Part shown: positions 9,037 to 19,192 of the stretch, in pieces
Layout of the letters: every line of letters begins with the position of its first letter
Position numbering within the stretch: position 1 is the first letter of the stretch
NCBI GenBank assembly: GCA_022009975.1
Contig: CP091733.1
Span: 196,001-260,000 of the forward strand
Length of the DNA: 64,000 nt
DNA from: Phocaeicola vulgatus
GTDB lineage: Bacteria > Bacteroidota > Bacteroidia > Bacteroidales > Tannerellaceae
Direction of reading: 5' to 3'
Program-made: the position numbers and the translations under genes
Notes under the pieces: generated by a model
What the model was told of the DNA's origin: nothing
The model's database searches: none
The model's input: only the letters and a program-made list of their open reading frames with translations

Positions 9037-10560
9037 ATGAAAAGAAGCTATGTATTGACATTGTTCGTCGGCTTATTCGGCTGGCACTTTGCCGGGGCTC
9101 AAGATACGTTGTCTATTTTGAGGCCGGCTATGGTTCAACATGCTGTTTTGCAATCATCCCAACAAGATACGTTGATAACAGTGGATGAAAAGGAACTTCC
9201 TGACCTGAGGACTCGTTTGATGGAACTGAACAATGGTTACGAGATACCGAAGAAGTTTACACCGGCATTGCGTAAATTCTTGATTAAAGATGATTTGGTC
9301 ATGTCGCCGGAAGCACAGTCTTTGATTAACGACTTTTACAACCGTTCCAATACGTTTGATCCTTATGTGACGTTCAAGGACACAATCATCGTCAACCGTT
9401 TGTTCATGCCAATTGTCTTTATAGGGGACTATTTGCCGGAAAACCTGACTTTTTATGACAAGAGTTTGGGCAAACCCGCTTATCAGCCGAAGCCGCTGAT
9501 GCCGGCAGATTCTATCTTTACGGATTACCGCCAGATGGAAAGCAGTGCGAAAATGGCGCGCCGTTATGTCGAGTGCAATTATCCTACCCGTTTCCGTTAT
9601 TCCCTGTCGATGTTGCCAAAAGAGACCGTGAAAGCCAATGTGGTGAAAAAGAAGATTACGGATGACTTCCCTTTGGTGGTGACGAATGATATTAGTTTTG
9701 ACGAAGAGAAAGCTCCGGATAAGTTCATCCCGGAACGCAAATATTGGAAGTCCCACTTTGAAAGTTCCATCCAATTCGCACAGAACTATGTCTCTCCGAA
9801 CTGGCATAAAGGTGGAAACAGTTCGTTGAACTTGAATAACCGGGAATATGTGCGTTATGATTATAATAAAGACCGTATCCAATTTGCCAATGAACTGGAG
9901 ATAAAGAATACGGTTTATACGGCTCCGAACGACACTTTGCGCAATTACAAAGTGAGTGATGATGTGTTCCGTATCCACTCCAACTTCGGTTATCGTGCGT
10001 TCAGCAAGTGGTATTATACTTTGGACATGGAGTTCAAGACGCAGCTCTTGAGTAGTTATGCGGAGAATTCGGACATTCGCCAAGCCGGTTTCCTTTCTCC
10101 ATACAGCGTCAATGTCGGTGTCGGTATGAAATATGACTTGAAAAAGAAGTTCAAGGACAAGCATAAGAATTTGACCTTTAATGTCAACGTCGCTCCTTTG
10201 TCATACACTTTCCGCCAGACAATCGACGATGAGATTAATTTGGGCAAGCACTTCAAGAAGAAAGCTGGGCAGGACGAATACCCGACATTGGAGAATTTGT
10301 TCGGTTCGACTATCAACGCCACGTTGAATTTCCAGATAAACAGGAACGTAAGTTGGTATTCGCGCTTTTATTACAATACGAACTACAAGCGTATAGAAGG
10401 TGAGTGGGAAAACCGCTTTTCATTTGCTTGGAGCCGTTTCTTCTCTACGAACATCACATTGAATATGCGTTACGATGACGGTGTGGCGAAAAGTGAAGAC
10501 TTCAATTCCTTGTTGCAGATTAACGAGTTGTTGAGCTTCGGGTTTAATTATAAATGGTAA
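9037..10560 (+). CDS. DUF3078 outer-membrane beta-barrel protein
   Basis: A 507-residue exported protein of unknown function found throughout Bacteroidales. A signal peptide ends near HFAGAQ. The first 240 residues form an N-terminal region; the C-terminal half is a likely beta-barrel with alternating aromatic residues (for example FAQNYVSPNWHKGGNSSLN, WYSRFYYNTNYKRIEGEWEN) and the chain ends with an aromatic-rich strand, FGFNYKW, as outer-membrane barrels do. The NW(H/S)KGG motif is the DUF3078 hallmark. It is transcribed alone and followed by an 11-bp-unit repeat array. No substrate is known. Confidence 0.85.
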   Translation: MKRSYVLTLFVGLFGWHFAGAQDTLSILRPAMVQHAVLQSSQQDTLITVDEKELPDLRTRLMELNNGYEIPKKFTPALRKFLIKDDLVMSPEAQSLINDFYNRSNTFDPYVTFKDTIIVNRLFMPIVFIGDYLPENLTFYDKSLGKPAYQPKPLMPADSIFTDYRQMESSAKMARRYVECNYPTRFRYSLSMLPKETVKANVVKKKITDDFPLVVTNDISFDEEKAPDKFIPERKYWKSHFESSIQFAQNYVSPNWHKGGNSSLNLNNREYVRYDYNKDRIQFANELEIKNTVYTAPNDTLRNYKVSDDVFRIHSNFGYRAFSKWYYTLDMEFKTQLLSSYAENSDIRQAGFLSPYSVNVGVGMKYDLKKKFKDKHKNLTFNVNVAPLSYTFRQTIDDEINLGKHFKKKAGQDEYPTLENLFGSTINATLNFQINRNVSWYSRFYYNTNYKRIEGEWENRFSFAWSRFFSTNITLNMRYDDGVAKSEDFNSLLQINELLSFGFNYKW

Positions 10561-10570
10561 TATAACAGCA

Positions 10571-10625
10571 TTAAAATAGCATTTAAACACTGTTTAAACG
10601 GCGTTTAAATGCTGTTTTAATTTTA
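10571..10625. repeat. 11-bp tandem array, five units (TTTAAAC type)
   Basis: Five contiguous 11-bp units: TTAAAATAGCA, TTTAAACACTG, TTTAAACGGCG, TTTAAATGCTG, TTTTAATTTTA. Each is centred on a TTTAAA-like dyad and the whole array is self-complementary, so it can also act as a terminator for the converging DUF3078 and kdsB genes. A sister array lies at 61435-61489. Confidence 0.8.
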
Positions 10626-10644
10626 CTTTGAGATGCTTCCTTTT

Positions 10645-11391
10645 TTATTTGAGAAGCAAATTCGCCTTTTCCAAATCCTCCGGGGTGTCAATTCCGATGG
10701 TCTCTTGTTCCGTGATGCCCACTTTGATTTTGTATCCGTTTTCCAACCAACGCAACTGTTCCAGGCTTTCGGCAATCTCCAATGATGATGGTGGAAGAGC
10801 CGTGATTTCCTTCAAAACATCTGCCCGGTAAGCATACATTCCGATATGCTTGTAGAAGACATGGGCGGAGAGCCATTCCGTATATTTCTTTCCGCGGATG
10901 TAAGGGACAATGGAACGGCTGAAATACATCGCTTCCATTCGTTTGTTCACGACGACTTTTGGGGAGTTGGGATTGAACAGCGTGCTTTCAAAATCCCCAT
11001 CGGCAGCAAACGGCTTGACCAAAGTGGCGATATCTACGCTTTCATCTTCAAAGCAGCGTTTGATTGTCTCTATTTGCTCCGGATGGATGAAAGGTTCGTC
11101 TCCTTGGATGTTGATGATTACGTCGAAAGGTTCGCCCACCTTTTGATACGCCTCCTCACAGCGGTCTGTCCCGCTCCGGTGTTGGTCGGAAGTCATGACA
11201 ACATTCCCGCCGAAAGCCTTCACGGCAGCTTCAATCCGTTCATCGTCTGTGGCAACACAAACCCTGTCTACGGTCTCTTTTACTTGCTCATAAACACGTT
11301 GGATCATCGGTTTGCCTCCCAACAAAGCCAAAGGCTTGCCCGGAAAGCGGGTGGAGGCGTAACGTGCCGGGATAATTCCTATAAATTTCAT
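10645..11391 (-). CDS. kdsB: 3-deoxy-manno-octulosonate cytidylyltransferase
   Basis: Activates KDO as CMP-KDO for the inner core of lipopolysaccharide. The protein is 248 residues, as expected. Its nucleotidyltransferase N-terminus IIPARYASTRFPGKPLALLG carries the CTP-binding loop with conserved Arg and Lys, followed by VCVATDDERI, TSDQHRSGTDRCEEA and the metal-binding INIQGDEPFI. The C-terminal EQLRWLENGYKIKVGITE block is the family signature. It begins 12 bp after the antiporter gene stops and is probably in one operon with it. Confidence 0.97.
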   Translation of the reverse strand: MKFIGIIPARYASTRFPGKPLALLGGKPMIQRVYEQVKETVDRVCVATDDERIEAAVKAFGGNVVMTSDQHRSGTDRCEEAYQKVGEPFDVIINIQGDEPFIHPEQIETIKRCFEDESVDIATLVKPFAADGDFESTLFNPNSPKVVVNKRMEAMYFSRSIVPYIRGKKYTEWLSAHVFYKHIGMYAYRADVLKEITALPPSSLEIAESLEQLRWLENGYKIKVGITEQETIGIDTPEDLEKANLLLK

Positions 11392-11403
11392 TTTGTCTAT
11401 CTA

Positions 11404-13665
11404 TTATAATGTATTGGATTCGCTAAACCGTAAAACTTTGGAACGCTCCCCGACAATCCATACCAAATCGCCCTCCTGGAACTGCGTGGACGGGTCTGGA
11501 TTCTTCAACGAAGTGTTCCCTCGTTCTATACCGATGACAAGGCAATCCGCTTTGTCCCGGATGCCGGACTGTTGGATGGTCTTTCCTATCAACTTGGAAT
11601 TGTCTGAGATTTGGAACTGCTCGATGCTGACATCGTTTGCTTTCGGATGCAAATGAGCCTTGTAGTCCTGGTATTTCTCTTCAACGTAAGTCCGGAAATG
11701 TTCCAAGTCGGAGTCGGAACCGGCAACAACGATTTTGTCGAAAGGATAAAGGTGCTCTTCCCCGCCCGGAATGTTGATCCGGTTGTCGCCCCGGATAATG
11801 GTTACGATATTCACATTGCAATGTTTGCGGAAATTCAATTCCCGTAAAGTCTTGCCGATGCTCGGTGAGTTTTGTTTGACCTCAAAATCTGCCAAGTGCA
11901 GGTCCCTTTCCAACATGTGATTGGCAAAGTGGTGGTTGATGGTCGCATGCTTCTCTTCTTCCACCTCCCTTGCCGTCAAGTTGGAGAAGAAGCGGCGTTC
12001 CATCAAGATGGATTGCTTCTTGAGCTTCTTGGAGAAAATGATGGAAATGATAATCAGGGAAGCGATTACCCACATATAGCTGGCTGCCGTGTTGAGCAGT
12101 TGGGCAACGGGAATCATCACCATGACAATACAAAGGATGACACGCAGCAAGATGAGGGAAATCAGAGGCCCGCGGTTGAATTTGTTGTCGTTCCATAACT
12201 GTTGGAATTCGACGGAACGGTTCTTCTTCATCATGATGGCACGGAGCATCGGTGAAATCAGCGTCAAGATCAGGATTAAAGAGAGGATGTCGCCTTTCCA
12301 TCCCGGCAAATAGTTCGTGATGAGTGGCGAAACATATTGCAACCATACGAATATCAACACAATGGATACGGAAGCGTAAGTGCCGACAATGCGGGCAAGT
12401 GCTTTGAGTAACTTGTGCCATGCGCTCTTTTGGGTGATGGTGCTCGAGCCGGATGCGTATTTCTGCAAAAGCAACATCCATTTCTCCGGGATGATGCGCT
12501 CCAAACGGTTATACGCCGGTTCGGATAACCGGATCATATAAGGGGTAAAGAAGGTGGTCAATACGGATACTGCCACGACTATCGGATAAAGGAAGTGGTC
12601 TGTCACTTTCAACGAGAGTCCCAATGCTGCCAAGATAAAGGCAAACTCTCCGATTTGTGCCAAAGAGAAGCCGGATTGCACGGCAACTTTCAGCGGTTGC
12701 CCGGACAAGAGCACGCCGAATGTGCCGAAGCAGATTTGACCTGTCATCACGATGGCTGTTAATATCAGGATCGGTATTTTGTATTCCCACAGCATCAAGG
12801 GGTCGATCATCATGCCGACAGAGACGAAGAAGATGGCACCGAAGAGGTTCTTGACGGGTTTGACCAACTGCTCGATGTGTTCCGCTTCAATGGTCTCTGC
12901 CAACAATGACCCCATGATGAAAGCTCCCAAGGCGGAAGAGAATCCAGCCAAGGTCGCAATCTTTACCATTCCAAAGCAAAGCCCGATGCTGATAATCAAT
13001 AGTGTCTCGTCGTTCAGGTATTTGTGGCAAGTTCGGAGGAACGAAGGAATCAAGTAGATGCCGACGATGAAGCAGAACATGAGGAACACTCCCAACTTCA
13101 CGACGCTGTTGAGCAATTCCATCCCTTCCACCTGTTTGCTGACGGCCAAAGTGGAGAGCAACACCATCATCAATACGGCAAACAAGTCTTCCACCACGAG
13201 TATTCCCAACACCACTCCGGAGAACTTTTGGTTGCGAAGCCCCATTTCGTCAAATGCCTTATAGATAATCGTGGTGGAGGACATGGAAAGCATCCCGCCC
13301 AAGAAGAGGGATGTCATGTGTCCCCAGCCCAATGCCAAACCGGTTGCGTATCCGACAAACATCATGCCGGCAACGATGGTCACGGCTCCCGTCACGGCTG
13401 TTCCGCCCACTTTGACCAACTTCTTGAAACTGAAGTCCAGTCCTAATGTGAATAGGAGGAAGATGACTCCGATTTCCGACCATGTGTTGATGCTGCTCGA
13501 GTCAATCACGCTCGGTGTGAACGGGCAAGCTGGACCGCTGATGATTCCGGCAACGATATAGCCCAGCACCACCGGCTGTTTCAACCATTTGAAAAGAATG
13601 GTTACAAGGCTGGCACTGATAAGGATAACAGCCAAGTCCGAGATTAATACAGGTATTTCTGACAT
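11404..13665 (-). CDS. CPA2-type cation:proton antiporter with two TrkA_C domains
   Basis: A monovalent cation:proton antiporter of the KefB/YbaL type in the inner membrane. I start at 13665 (MSEIPVLISDLAVILISASL); an upstream ATG at 13740 adds 25 residues that do not fit the family. About twelve hydrophobic segments fill the first 400 residues, with the conserved GYIVAGIISGP and FLLFTLGLDFSFKKL. After further helices the cytoplasmic C-terminus holds two regulatory TrkA_C modules (about the last 150 residues: SIGKTLRELNFRKHCNVNIV and KLIGKTIQQSGIRDKADCLV). There is no NAD-binding TrkA_N domain, unlike KefB. Substrate ion cannot be read from the sequence. Confidence 0.88.
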   Translation of the reverse strand: MSEIPVLISDLAVILISASLVTILFKWLKQPVVLGYIVAGIISGPACPFTPSVIDSSSINTWSEIGVIFLLFTLGLDFSFKKLVKVGGTAVTGAVTIVAGMMFVGYATGLALGWGHMTSLFLGGMLSMSSTTIIYKAFDEMGLRNQKFSGVVLGILVVEDLFAVLMMVLLSTLAVSKQVEGMELLNSVVKLGVFLMFCFIVGIYLIPSFLRTCHKYLNDETLLIISIGLCFGMVKIATLAGFSSALGAFIMGSLLAETIEAEHIEQLVKPVKNLFGAIFFVSVGMMIDPLMLWEYKIPILILTAIVMTGQICFGTFGVLLSGQPLKVAVQSGFSLAQIGEFAFILAALGLSLKVTDHFLYPIVVAVSVLTTFFTPYMIRLSEPAYNRLERIIPEKWMLLLQKYASGSSTITQKSAWHKLLKALARIVGTYASVSIVLIFVWLQYVSPLITNYLPGWKGDILSLILILTLISPMLRAIMMKKNRSVEFQQLWNDNKFNRGPLISLILLRVILCIVMVMIPVAQLLNTAASYMWVIASLIIISIIFSKKLKKQSILMERRFFSNLTAREVEEEKHATINHHFANHMLERDLHLADFEVKQNSPSIGKTLRELNFRKHCNVNIVTIIRGDNRINIPGGEEHLYPFDKIVVAGSDSDLEHFRTYVEEKYQDYKAHLHPKANDVSIEQFQISDNSKLIGKTIQQSGIRDKADCLVIGIERGNTSLKNPDPSTQFQEGDLVWIVGERSKVLRFSESNTL

Positions 13666-13771
13666 TATAATGATGCTAATAGAATTTAAACTTTCTTTAT
13701 CGTGGCAAAGGTATGGAAAATCCAAGGAAATGGTGTGCAAAATGTTTGAATTTAGTGAAATGATTGTACAA

Positions 13772-13839
13772 GAATCCCCGCCTTGGAGCTTTTGGCTGCA
13801 AAGCGGGGATTGGCTATTTAGCAGGATGCTTTAACATCC
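13772..13839 (-). terminator. double hairpin after susCD
   Basis: AATCCCCGC (13773-13781) pairs with GCGGGGATT (13803-13811), and a second hairpin AGGATG-CATCCT lies at about 13822-13839, directly after the susD stop. Together they probably end the susCD transcript. Confidence 0.65.
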
Positions 13840-13853
13840 TTCCTTGTTCCGAA

Positions 13854-15416
13854 TTAAACTGTCGGTTGAGGAGCAGCAGGGTTGTTCTGTTCTTCAGAGA
13901 TACCTGCGTTCGTGTTCATTTCGCACTGCGGGATACGATAAATCAAAATCTGGGATTCCGGTTCGATGTAATATTGGATAATAGCTTCGTAGTTGCTATT
14001 CTTACGGTCAACCGGTTTCTTCAAACGCAAGATATCGAACAATCCGAAACCTTCACCCCAAAGTTCCATACGGCGTTGCAACCAAACTTCATCCTGGAAC
14101 TGCTCAGCAGATGCAGCTTTGCTCTTGAACTGAGGGTCACGATAAGTCTGTACGAATGATTCCAATGTCGTTTTGGCTTTTGCCAAATCTCCGCCCATGG
14201 CTTCTGCTTCAGCTTTGATCAGGTACATTTCTTCCACACGCATCAAAGGCCAGTCTGAAGCGTTAGTCGGGTTGCCGACGATACTTTGGTAAGCACCGAA
14301 CTTCACGTTGGTATATGGATCCATGCCGAATGACCCTACGACCTCCGGACCAACCAATGAAGTTGTTCCTTCTGGAGAAACGAACCACTGTTTACGGATA
14401 TCGCTTGCAGGAATCATGTCATACAACTTGCTGCTTACGAAACGCCATGCGCCTACCAATGTTGTATAACCGCTACCTGTTAAAGAGCACAAGTGAGATG
14501 GCCAGTTAATAATACCTGTCTTTACGACATCGTTGTCTTCTGTAATCATTACACCCCACAACCAGGAAGCAGCAGAAGCAGAGTTGAAAGTTGGAGTAGA
14601 CACTTCTTTGATAGACTGAGGAGTTCCACCAGCGATTGCTGCTTCAGCATCAGCGGCAGCTTCTTTCCATTTATGCATCAACAAGTAAGCGCGGGCACGC
14701 AAACCATGAACGACCGCTGCATCGATTTGATCTTTGCTGGCTCCGTTGTCGAAACTTTCACCCATCAGTTCCAATGCCTGGTTCAAGTCCGAAATAATCT
14801 GGTCATAAACTTGCTGGACTGTAGCACGTGGGTTGTTCTGTAACTCTTCGTCTGTCTTCTTCTCAGTTACGATTGGAACACAAAGGGCATTTTCGTGTCC
14901 TGCGTATGTGAATTGATAGAATTGAGCCAAATTCAGATAGTCGTATGCACGAGCAGCGAAAGCTTGTCCACGATAAATCTTCAATGATGCGTCGTCTGAA
15001 CCTTCTGTCAGAGTCAACACACTATTGGCTGCTTTCATGTGATTATAGAAGGTCTTCCAAATCAACTCATCATCCGAGCTATCATAAACACGGTCTGCAT
15101 AGTTTTGGGCACGACCGAACCAATTGTAACCGGAAGTAGTCACCGGCATGTCCTGACCGCTTTGGTCAATCATTTGTGCGATAGCTGCCACACCATAGTC
15201 ACTGTGGTAGGTGCTTGATGTTGATATTGTCCCGAATTGATTCAATTTGGCAGCCATTGCGTTCACTTCGGCTGTGATCAAGTTCGGACGTTTGTTGATA
15301 ATTTCCTCCTTTTGGTCACCAGTTACGACGTCACCTTCAGGAAGCTTATCCAAATCGCAAGAAACCAACATAAGGGCTGCGCCTGCGAAAACTAAATATT
15401 TGTTTGAAATTTTCAT
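13854..15416 (-). CDS. SusD/RagB-type surface glycan- or nutrient-binding lipoprotein
   Basis: The lipoprotein partner of the TonB-dependent transporter encoded just upstream (25 bp gap). It sits on the cell surface and closes over the SusC barrel like a lid when it has bound a ligand. The signal peptide ends ALMLVSCDLDKLPEG, a lipobox with an acidic stretch after the cysteine, which fits export to the surface. TPR-like helices and the conserved C-terminal block WLQRRMELWGEGFGLFDILR mark the family. 520 residues, normal length, no frame breaks. No glycoside hydrolase, sulfatase, protease or regulator lies next to the pair, so its ligand is unknown. Confidence 0.95.
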   Translation of the reverse strand: MKISNKYLVFAGAALMLVSCDLDKLPEGDVVTGDQKEEIINKRPNLITAEVNAMAAKLNQFGTISTSSTYHSDYGVAAIAQMIDQSGQDMPVTTSGYNWFGRAQNYADRVYDSSDDELIWKTFYNHMKAANSVLTLTEGSDDASLKIYRGQAFAARAYDYLNLAQFYQFTYAGHENALCVPIVTEKKTDEELQNNPRATVQQVYDQIISDLNQALELMGESFDNGASKDQIDAAVVHGLRARAYLLMHKWKEAAADAEAAIAGGTPQSIKEVSTPTFNSASAASWLWGVMITEDNDVVKTGIINWPSHLCSLTGSGYTTLVGAWRFVSSKLYDMIPASDIRKQWFVSPEGTTSLVGPEVVGSFGMDPYTNVKFGAYQSIVGNPTNASDWPLMRVEEMYLIKAEAEAMGGDLAKAKTTLESFVQTYRDPQFKSKAASAEQFQDEVWLQRRMELWGEGFGLFDILRLKKPVDRKNSNYEAIIQYYIEPESQILIYRIPQCEMNTNAGISEEQNNPAAPQPTV

Positions 15417-15441
15417 AAGTCTGAATTCTCGTTTAATGGGT

Positions 15442-18400
15442 TTAGAAATTCAATGAAATACCACCAGAGATTGTGCGGATTGGTGAATATACGTTCTGTG
15501 CATTCGTGTAGCTCTGACGCGGGTCCATACCCTTGCGTGCAGTCAACAACGCAACATTGTCAGCAACGAAGTAGACACGGATACCATCAATCTGAATCTT
15601 ACGAGTCAATGTCTTCGGCAATGTGTAACCGAATGTGATATTCTGCAAACTCAAATAGTTAGAGCTTGTCAACCAACGGTCAGAAGAGTAATTAGTTGCA
15701 GCCTGATCCTGGATGTTGCGGCGAGGGACGTCTGTATTCTTGTTGTTAGGAGTCCAACGGTTCAACATGTCCACGTGCAAAGCAGCACCCTTTGATTGAC
15801 CACTCATCAAATCTTGATAAGTGTAGTCCCAAATGCGTCCGCCCAACTGGTAAGCGAATGAAAGTGAGAAGTCGAATCCATAAGCTGTAACAGTTGTTCC
15901 GAAACCACCATATACTTTAGGCAAGATATCGCCTGTCGCAAAGCGGTTAGAAGCTGCTGTAGTATAAGATTTGGTAGTTGTTTCACCTTTGTCGTTCGGC
16001 TCTTTCAAAGCCCACATGCTTTCACCTGTTTCCGGGTCAACGCCTACAAACTTCGGCAAATACAATTGGTACATGGATTCACCTTCACGATAGATACGGC
16101 TACCGTCAATCAACTCACCCTTCAATTCAGGAGCCAATTCGTTGATTTTGTTCTTTACGTGAGTCAAATTGAGGTTGATATCCCAAGTGAAGTCTTTTGT
16201 TTCGATAAGGTTCGAATGCAAATCCACTTCTACACCACGGTTGATCATAGAACCGATGTTTTCCGGATAACGGGAATAACCCATGGATGCTGCCACAGGC
16301 TTAAAGTAAAGCATGTCTGTTGTCTTACGAGAGAAGTATTCAGCAGAACCGCTCAACTTGCCCCCCCAGAAGTTGAAGTCGAAACCTGTATTGAAACTGT
16401 GTGAAGTTTCCCAAGTAATCTTTTCGTTGCCTTTGTAAGTCAAAGATGTAGAGAAGTCACCGTTGCTGTTTGACAAAGCATATTGGTCTTTGTACGGGAC
16501 GTAGTTACGGCTTGCGCTGCCTTCATACAGCAAAGCATCGTTACCTTGCATACCGTAGCTGATTTTGAACTTCAACATGTCAATCCAACTCTGGTTTTCC
16601 AAGAACGATTCCTTGTTCATCAGCCAACCTGCACCGAATGACCAGAAGTTACCCCAACGGTGGTCTGGGTGGAATACGGATGAAGCGTCACGACGGAAAG
16701 ATGCGGAACCGAAGTACTTGCTATCATAGTCGTATTGTGCACGGAACAACCAACCTTCTGTAGCATATGTCTGAGAGTAAGAAGAGTTGTTCTGGTTCAA
16801 GATTGCATTGTCCAATTCATAGATGTCAGGGTTGTAGATCTTTTCACGTTTGCCATACAGATAAGAGAGTCTGTAGTTGTAGTTTTCGTGACCTGCCAAT
16901 ATATCCAAGTTATGAACGTCGTTGAAAGTCTTGTTCCAGGTCAACAAATACTGCTGGTTGACGCTGAACACACGCTGGGTGCTTGCGTAGATGATACCAC
17001 CGACACCGCTTGTTTCAGAGTATTGTCCATAATATGGGTTCGTTACGCTGCGGTACTGGATATTGTTGTTATCCACACCGATATTGATTTTAGCCTTGAT
17101 GCCGCCCCAAAGGTCTATGTCTGCACCCCACTTGCCGCTGAACACATCTCCAGAATAGCTGCGCTTGTCCAAGATGTAGCTTGCCAACGGGTTACCATTT
17201 GGGATGACATTCTCACGTTTGAAATTCGTATCAGCTCCGTAGTCGTAACGGGTGAAGCCTCGGTTATCTTTCATGATGTTACCGCTTGCGTCACGGATAT
17301 ACATTGGATAGATAGCACCTACAATGTTTGCTGCGTAGAATGCGTTACCATTGGAAGTGTTTCCTTCTGTATCCTGTTCACGGCTGTCATAGTGAGTGTA
17401 AGACATGTTACCGCTCAACTTCAACCAAGGTTTTACTTGGTAGTCCGCTTTCAAGCGGGCAGTATAACGTTTGAATCCTGATTCTGGAACGATACCTTTG
17501 TCGTTCAAGTAGCCAGCAGACATGTAATAGTTCATCTTATCAGATGCACCGCTGACGTTCAAGTTATACTCTTGACGAGGATTTGTTTCAAACAATTCAT
17601 CGCTCCAGTTATCTGGGATAAAGTAGTTGGTACCGTCAGAATAACCTAATTTGGCATTCGGGTTCAATTTGCCGTCCATACCTATCAACTTCTCTCCATT
17701 AGGAAGAGTATAGACCAAATAACCCAAATAACTTTTAGACAACATAGCATCGTTGGCATAAGCATTAGCAGCAGCCAAGTCGCCATTTGCCATATATTTC
17801 TTCAAGTCACCGTTGTAGATGGCTTCATAGTTCAGTTCATAGAACTGTCCTGGATCTGAGATGGTTTCATAGGAAGGAACACCACGTTTGTTAACACCCC
17901 ATTTGGCATCGAAGTTCACACGTGCTTCACCGCTTTTACCTTTGCGGGTTGTAATCAAAATGACACCGTTTGCACCACGAGCTCCATACAAGGCGTTGGA
18001 TGCAGCATCTTTCAATACTGTCATGGATTCGATATCCGATGTGCTGATGGCTGAGATTTCACCATCGTAAGGCACACCGTCCACAACGTAAAGAGGTCTG
18101 TTGCTTGCAGCCATAGAGCCGATACCACGCACGCGGATAGTAGCATCCTTGCCCGGCTGACCAGTATTGCTTGTTGTTTGTACACCGGCAACTTGACCTG
18201 TCAAGGCATTTGTTACGTTAGAAGTTTGACGTTTTGCAATCTTTTCGTTACTAATTGTAGCGGCAGAACCTGTAAAGGCTGATTTCTTGGCAGTACCATA
18301 AGCAACAACCATCACTTCATCCAAACTGTGGGAGTCGGATTCCAATACGGCATTGATTTTTGAAGAGACGTTGAATTGCCGGCTCTTCATACCTACATAA

Positions 18401-18621
18401 GAGATTTCCAAATGCTTGTGCTGAGATGGAACATCTAATGTAAAGTTTCCGTCAAAGTCGGTTACAGTACCGATAGTAGTACCTTTTACGACAACAGAAG
18501 CACCGATTACGGGGTCGCCATTTTCATCAACAACGTGACCTGTAACCTTAGTGTTCTGAGCAAAAGCCGCAGACACACCCATCAACAAGCATGCCGCAGT
18601 GGTCATAGTAAACCTTTTCAT
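15442..18621 (-). CDS. SusC/RagA-type TonB-dependent outer-membrane transporter
   Basis: An outer-membrane importer powered by TonB-ExbBD. I prefer the start at 18621 (MKRFTMTTAACLLMGVSAAF, a clean signal peptide); ATGs at 18624 and 18636 are alternatives. Domains in order: signal peptide; carboxypeptidase-D-like repeat (KVTGHVVDENGDPVIGASVV ... DFDGNFTLDV); TonB box/plug start LDEVMVVAYGT; plug with IRVRGIGSM, RPLYVVDGVPYDGEI and YGARGANGVILITTRKGK; then the 22-strand barrel, ending SPIRTISGGISLNF with a terminal Phe. No STN or anti-sigma domain is present, so it is not a signal-transducing type. Intact over 1,059 codons. Co-transcribed with susD. Confidence 0.96.
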   Translation of the reverse strand: MKRFTMTTAACLLMGVSAAFAQNTKVTGHVVDENGDPVIGASVVVKGTTIGTVTDFDGNFTLDVPSQHKHLEISYVGMKSRQFNVSSKINAVLESDSHSLDEVMVVAYGTAKKSAFTGSAATISNEKIAKRQTSNVTNALTGQVAGVQTTSNTGQPGKDATIRVRGIGSMAASNRPLYVVDGVPYDGEISAISTSDIESMTVLKDAASNALYGARGANGVILITTRKGKSGEARVNFDAKWGVNKRGVPSYETISDPGQFYELNYEAIYNGDLKKYMANGDLAAANAYANDAMLSKSYLGYLVYTLPNGEKLIGMDGKLNPNAKLGYSDGTNYFIPDNWSDELFETNPRQEYNLNVSGASDKMNYYMSAGYLNDKGIVPESGFKRYTARLKADYQVKPWLKLSGNMSYTHYDSREQDTEGNTSNGNAFYAANIVGAIYPMYIRDASGNIMKDNRGFTRYDYGADTNFKRENVIPNGNPLASYILDKRSYSGDVFSGKWGADIDLWGGIKAKINIGVDNNNIQYRSVTNPYYGQYSETSGVGGIIYASTQRVFSVNQQYLLTWNKTFNDVHNLDILAGHENYNYRLSYLYGKREKIYNPDIYELDNAILNQNNSSYSQTYATEGWLFRAQYDYDSKYFGSASFRRDASSVFHPDHRWGNFWSFGAGWLMNKESFLENQSWIDMLKFKISYGMQGNDALLYEGSASRNYVPYKDQYALSNSNGDFSTSLTYKGNEKITWETSHSFNTGFDFNFWGGKLSGSAEYFSRKTTDMLYFKPVAASMGYSRYPENIGSMINRGVEVDLHSNLIETKDFTWDINLNLTHVKNKINELAPELKGELIDGSRIYREGESMYQLYLPKFVGVDPETGESMWALKEPNDKGETTTKSYTTAASNRFATGDILPKVYGGFGTTVTAYGFDFSLSFAYQLGGRIWDYTYQDLMSGQSKGAALHVDMLNRWTPNNKNTDVPRRNIQDQAATNYSSDRWLTSSNYLSLQNITFGYTLPKTLTRKIQIDGIRVYFVADNVALLTARKGMDPRQSYTNAQNVYSPIRTISGGISLNF

Positions 18622-18781
18622 CATAAATACACACACTTAAATATTAAACAATAATTCTTAAAAATCAACCTGTAACACCATAGCTCTCTTCGCTATAGAA
18701 GCAGTAGCAATTTTTCTAACTCCAGACTTCAAACCCATTCTTCTTTTTTTGCTTTTATCCTATAGTGTTAGATAATGGCTG

Positions 18782-18812
18782 CAAACATACGACAAAATTT
18801 GTAAAATAGCAA
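18782..18812 (-). promoter_or_regulatory. promoter of susCD
   Basis: Minus-strand TTG, 20 bp, TATGTTTG, about 160 bp before the susC start. The leader of roughly 150 bases is long enough to hold a regulatory RNA structure, but I could not identify one. Confidence 0.65.
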
Positions 18813-19192
18813 CAAATTATAAATTTAACTGTCCGGCTCTTTATATTTTTCTGCTTCCAATTGTCAATTAGTAACAATATATAAGCCGAAACCGCCTTTT
18901 CACTTTGTTTTTACTGACACAAATTCTGATAACCGAATGGGTTCATTGCAGGTGTTCGCCGTAAATATAAAACATTATTTTTCATATTTCAATCTTTTTT
19001 TAAGCAGAAATTTTTTTATTTTCCGCAATTTCCCATTTAAACTCATTCCAGCCAAAGCATACGGACTTTTGCCTGGCTTCGTCATCGTGTCACCCGAAAA
19101 TCCTCATCAAAATTTGGCTATTTTTTGATACTTTCTATCAACATGGTTTGTGTGCGAATTGTCCTTTTTTGAGAAAGGCAAGTCTTTTTTTG
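18813..19192. other. A/T-rich intergenic stretch, nothing identified
   Basis: Between the susC promoter and the 22-bp array I see no gene, tRNA or clear repeat. A 63-codon open frame on the plus strand here has no family resemblance and I do not support it. Confidence 0.5.

Noticed and set aside
9154..10164. 336-codon frame opposite the DUF3078 gene
   Set aside because: Antisense shadow of a well-supported barrel protein; no family features.
11882..12481. 199-codon frame on the minus strand
   Set aside because: Lies inside the intact antiporter gene in another frame; histidine- and arginine-rich shadow.
16735..17481. 248-codon frame opposite susC
   Set aside because: Antisense shadow; valine-rich low-quality sequence.
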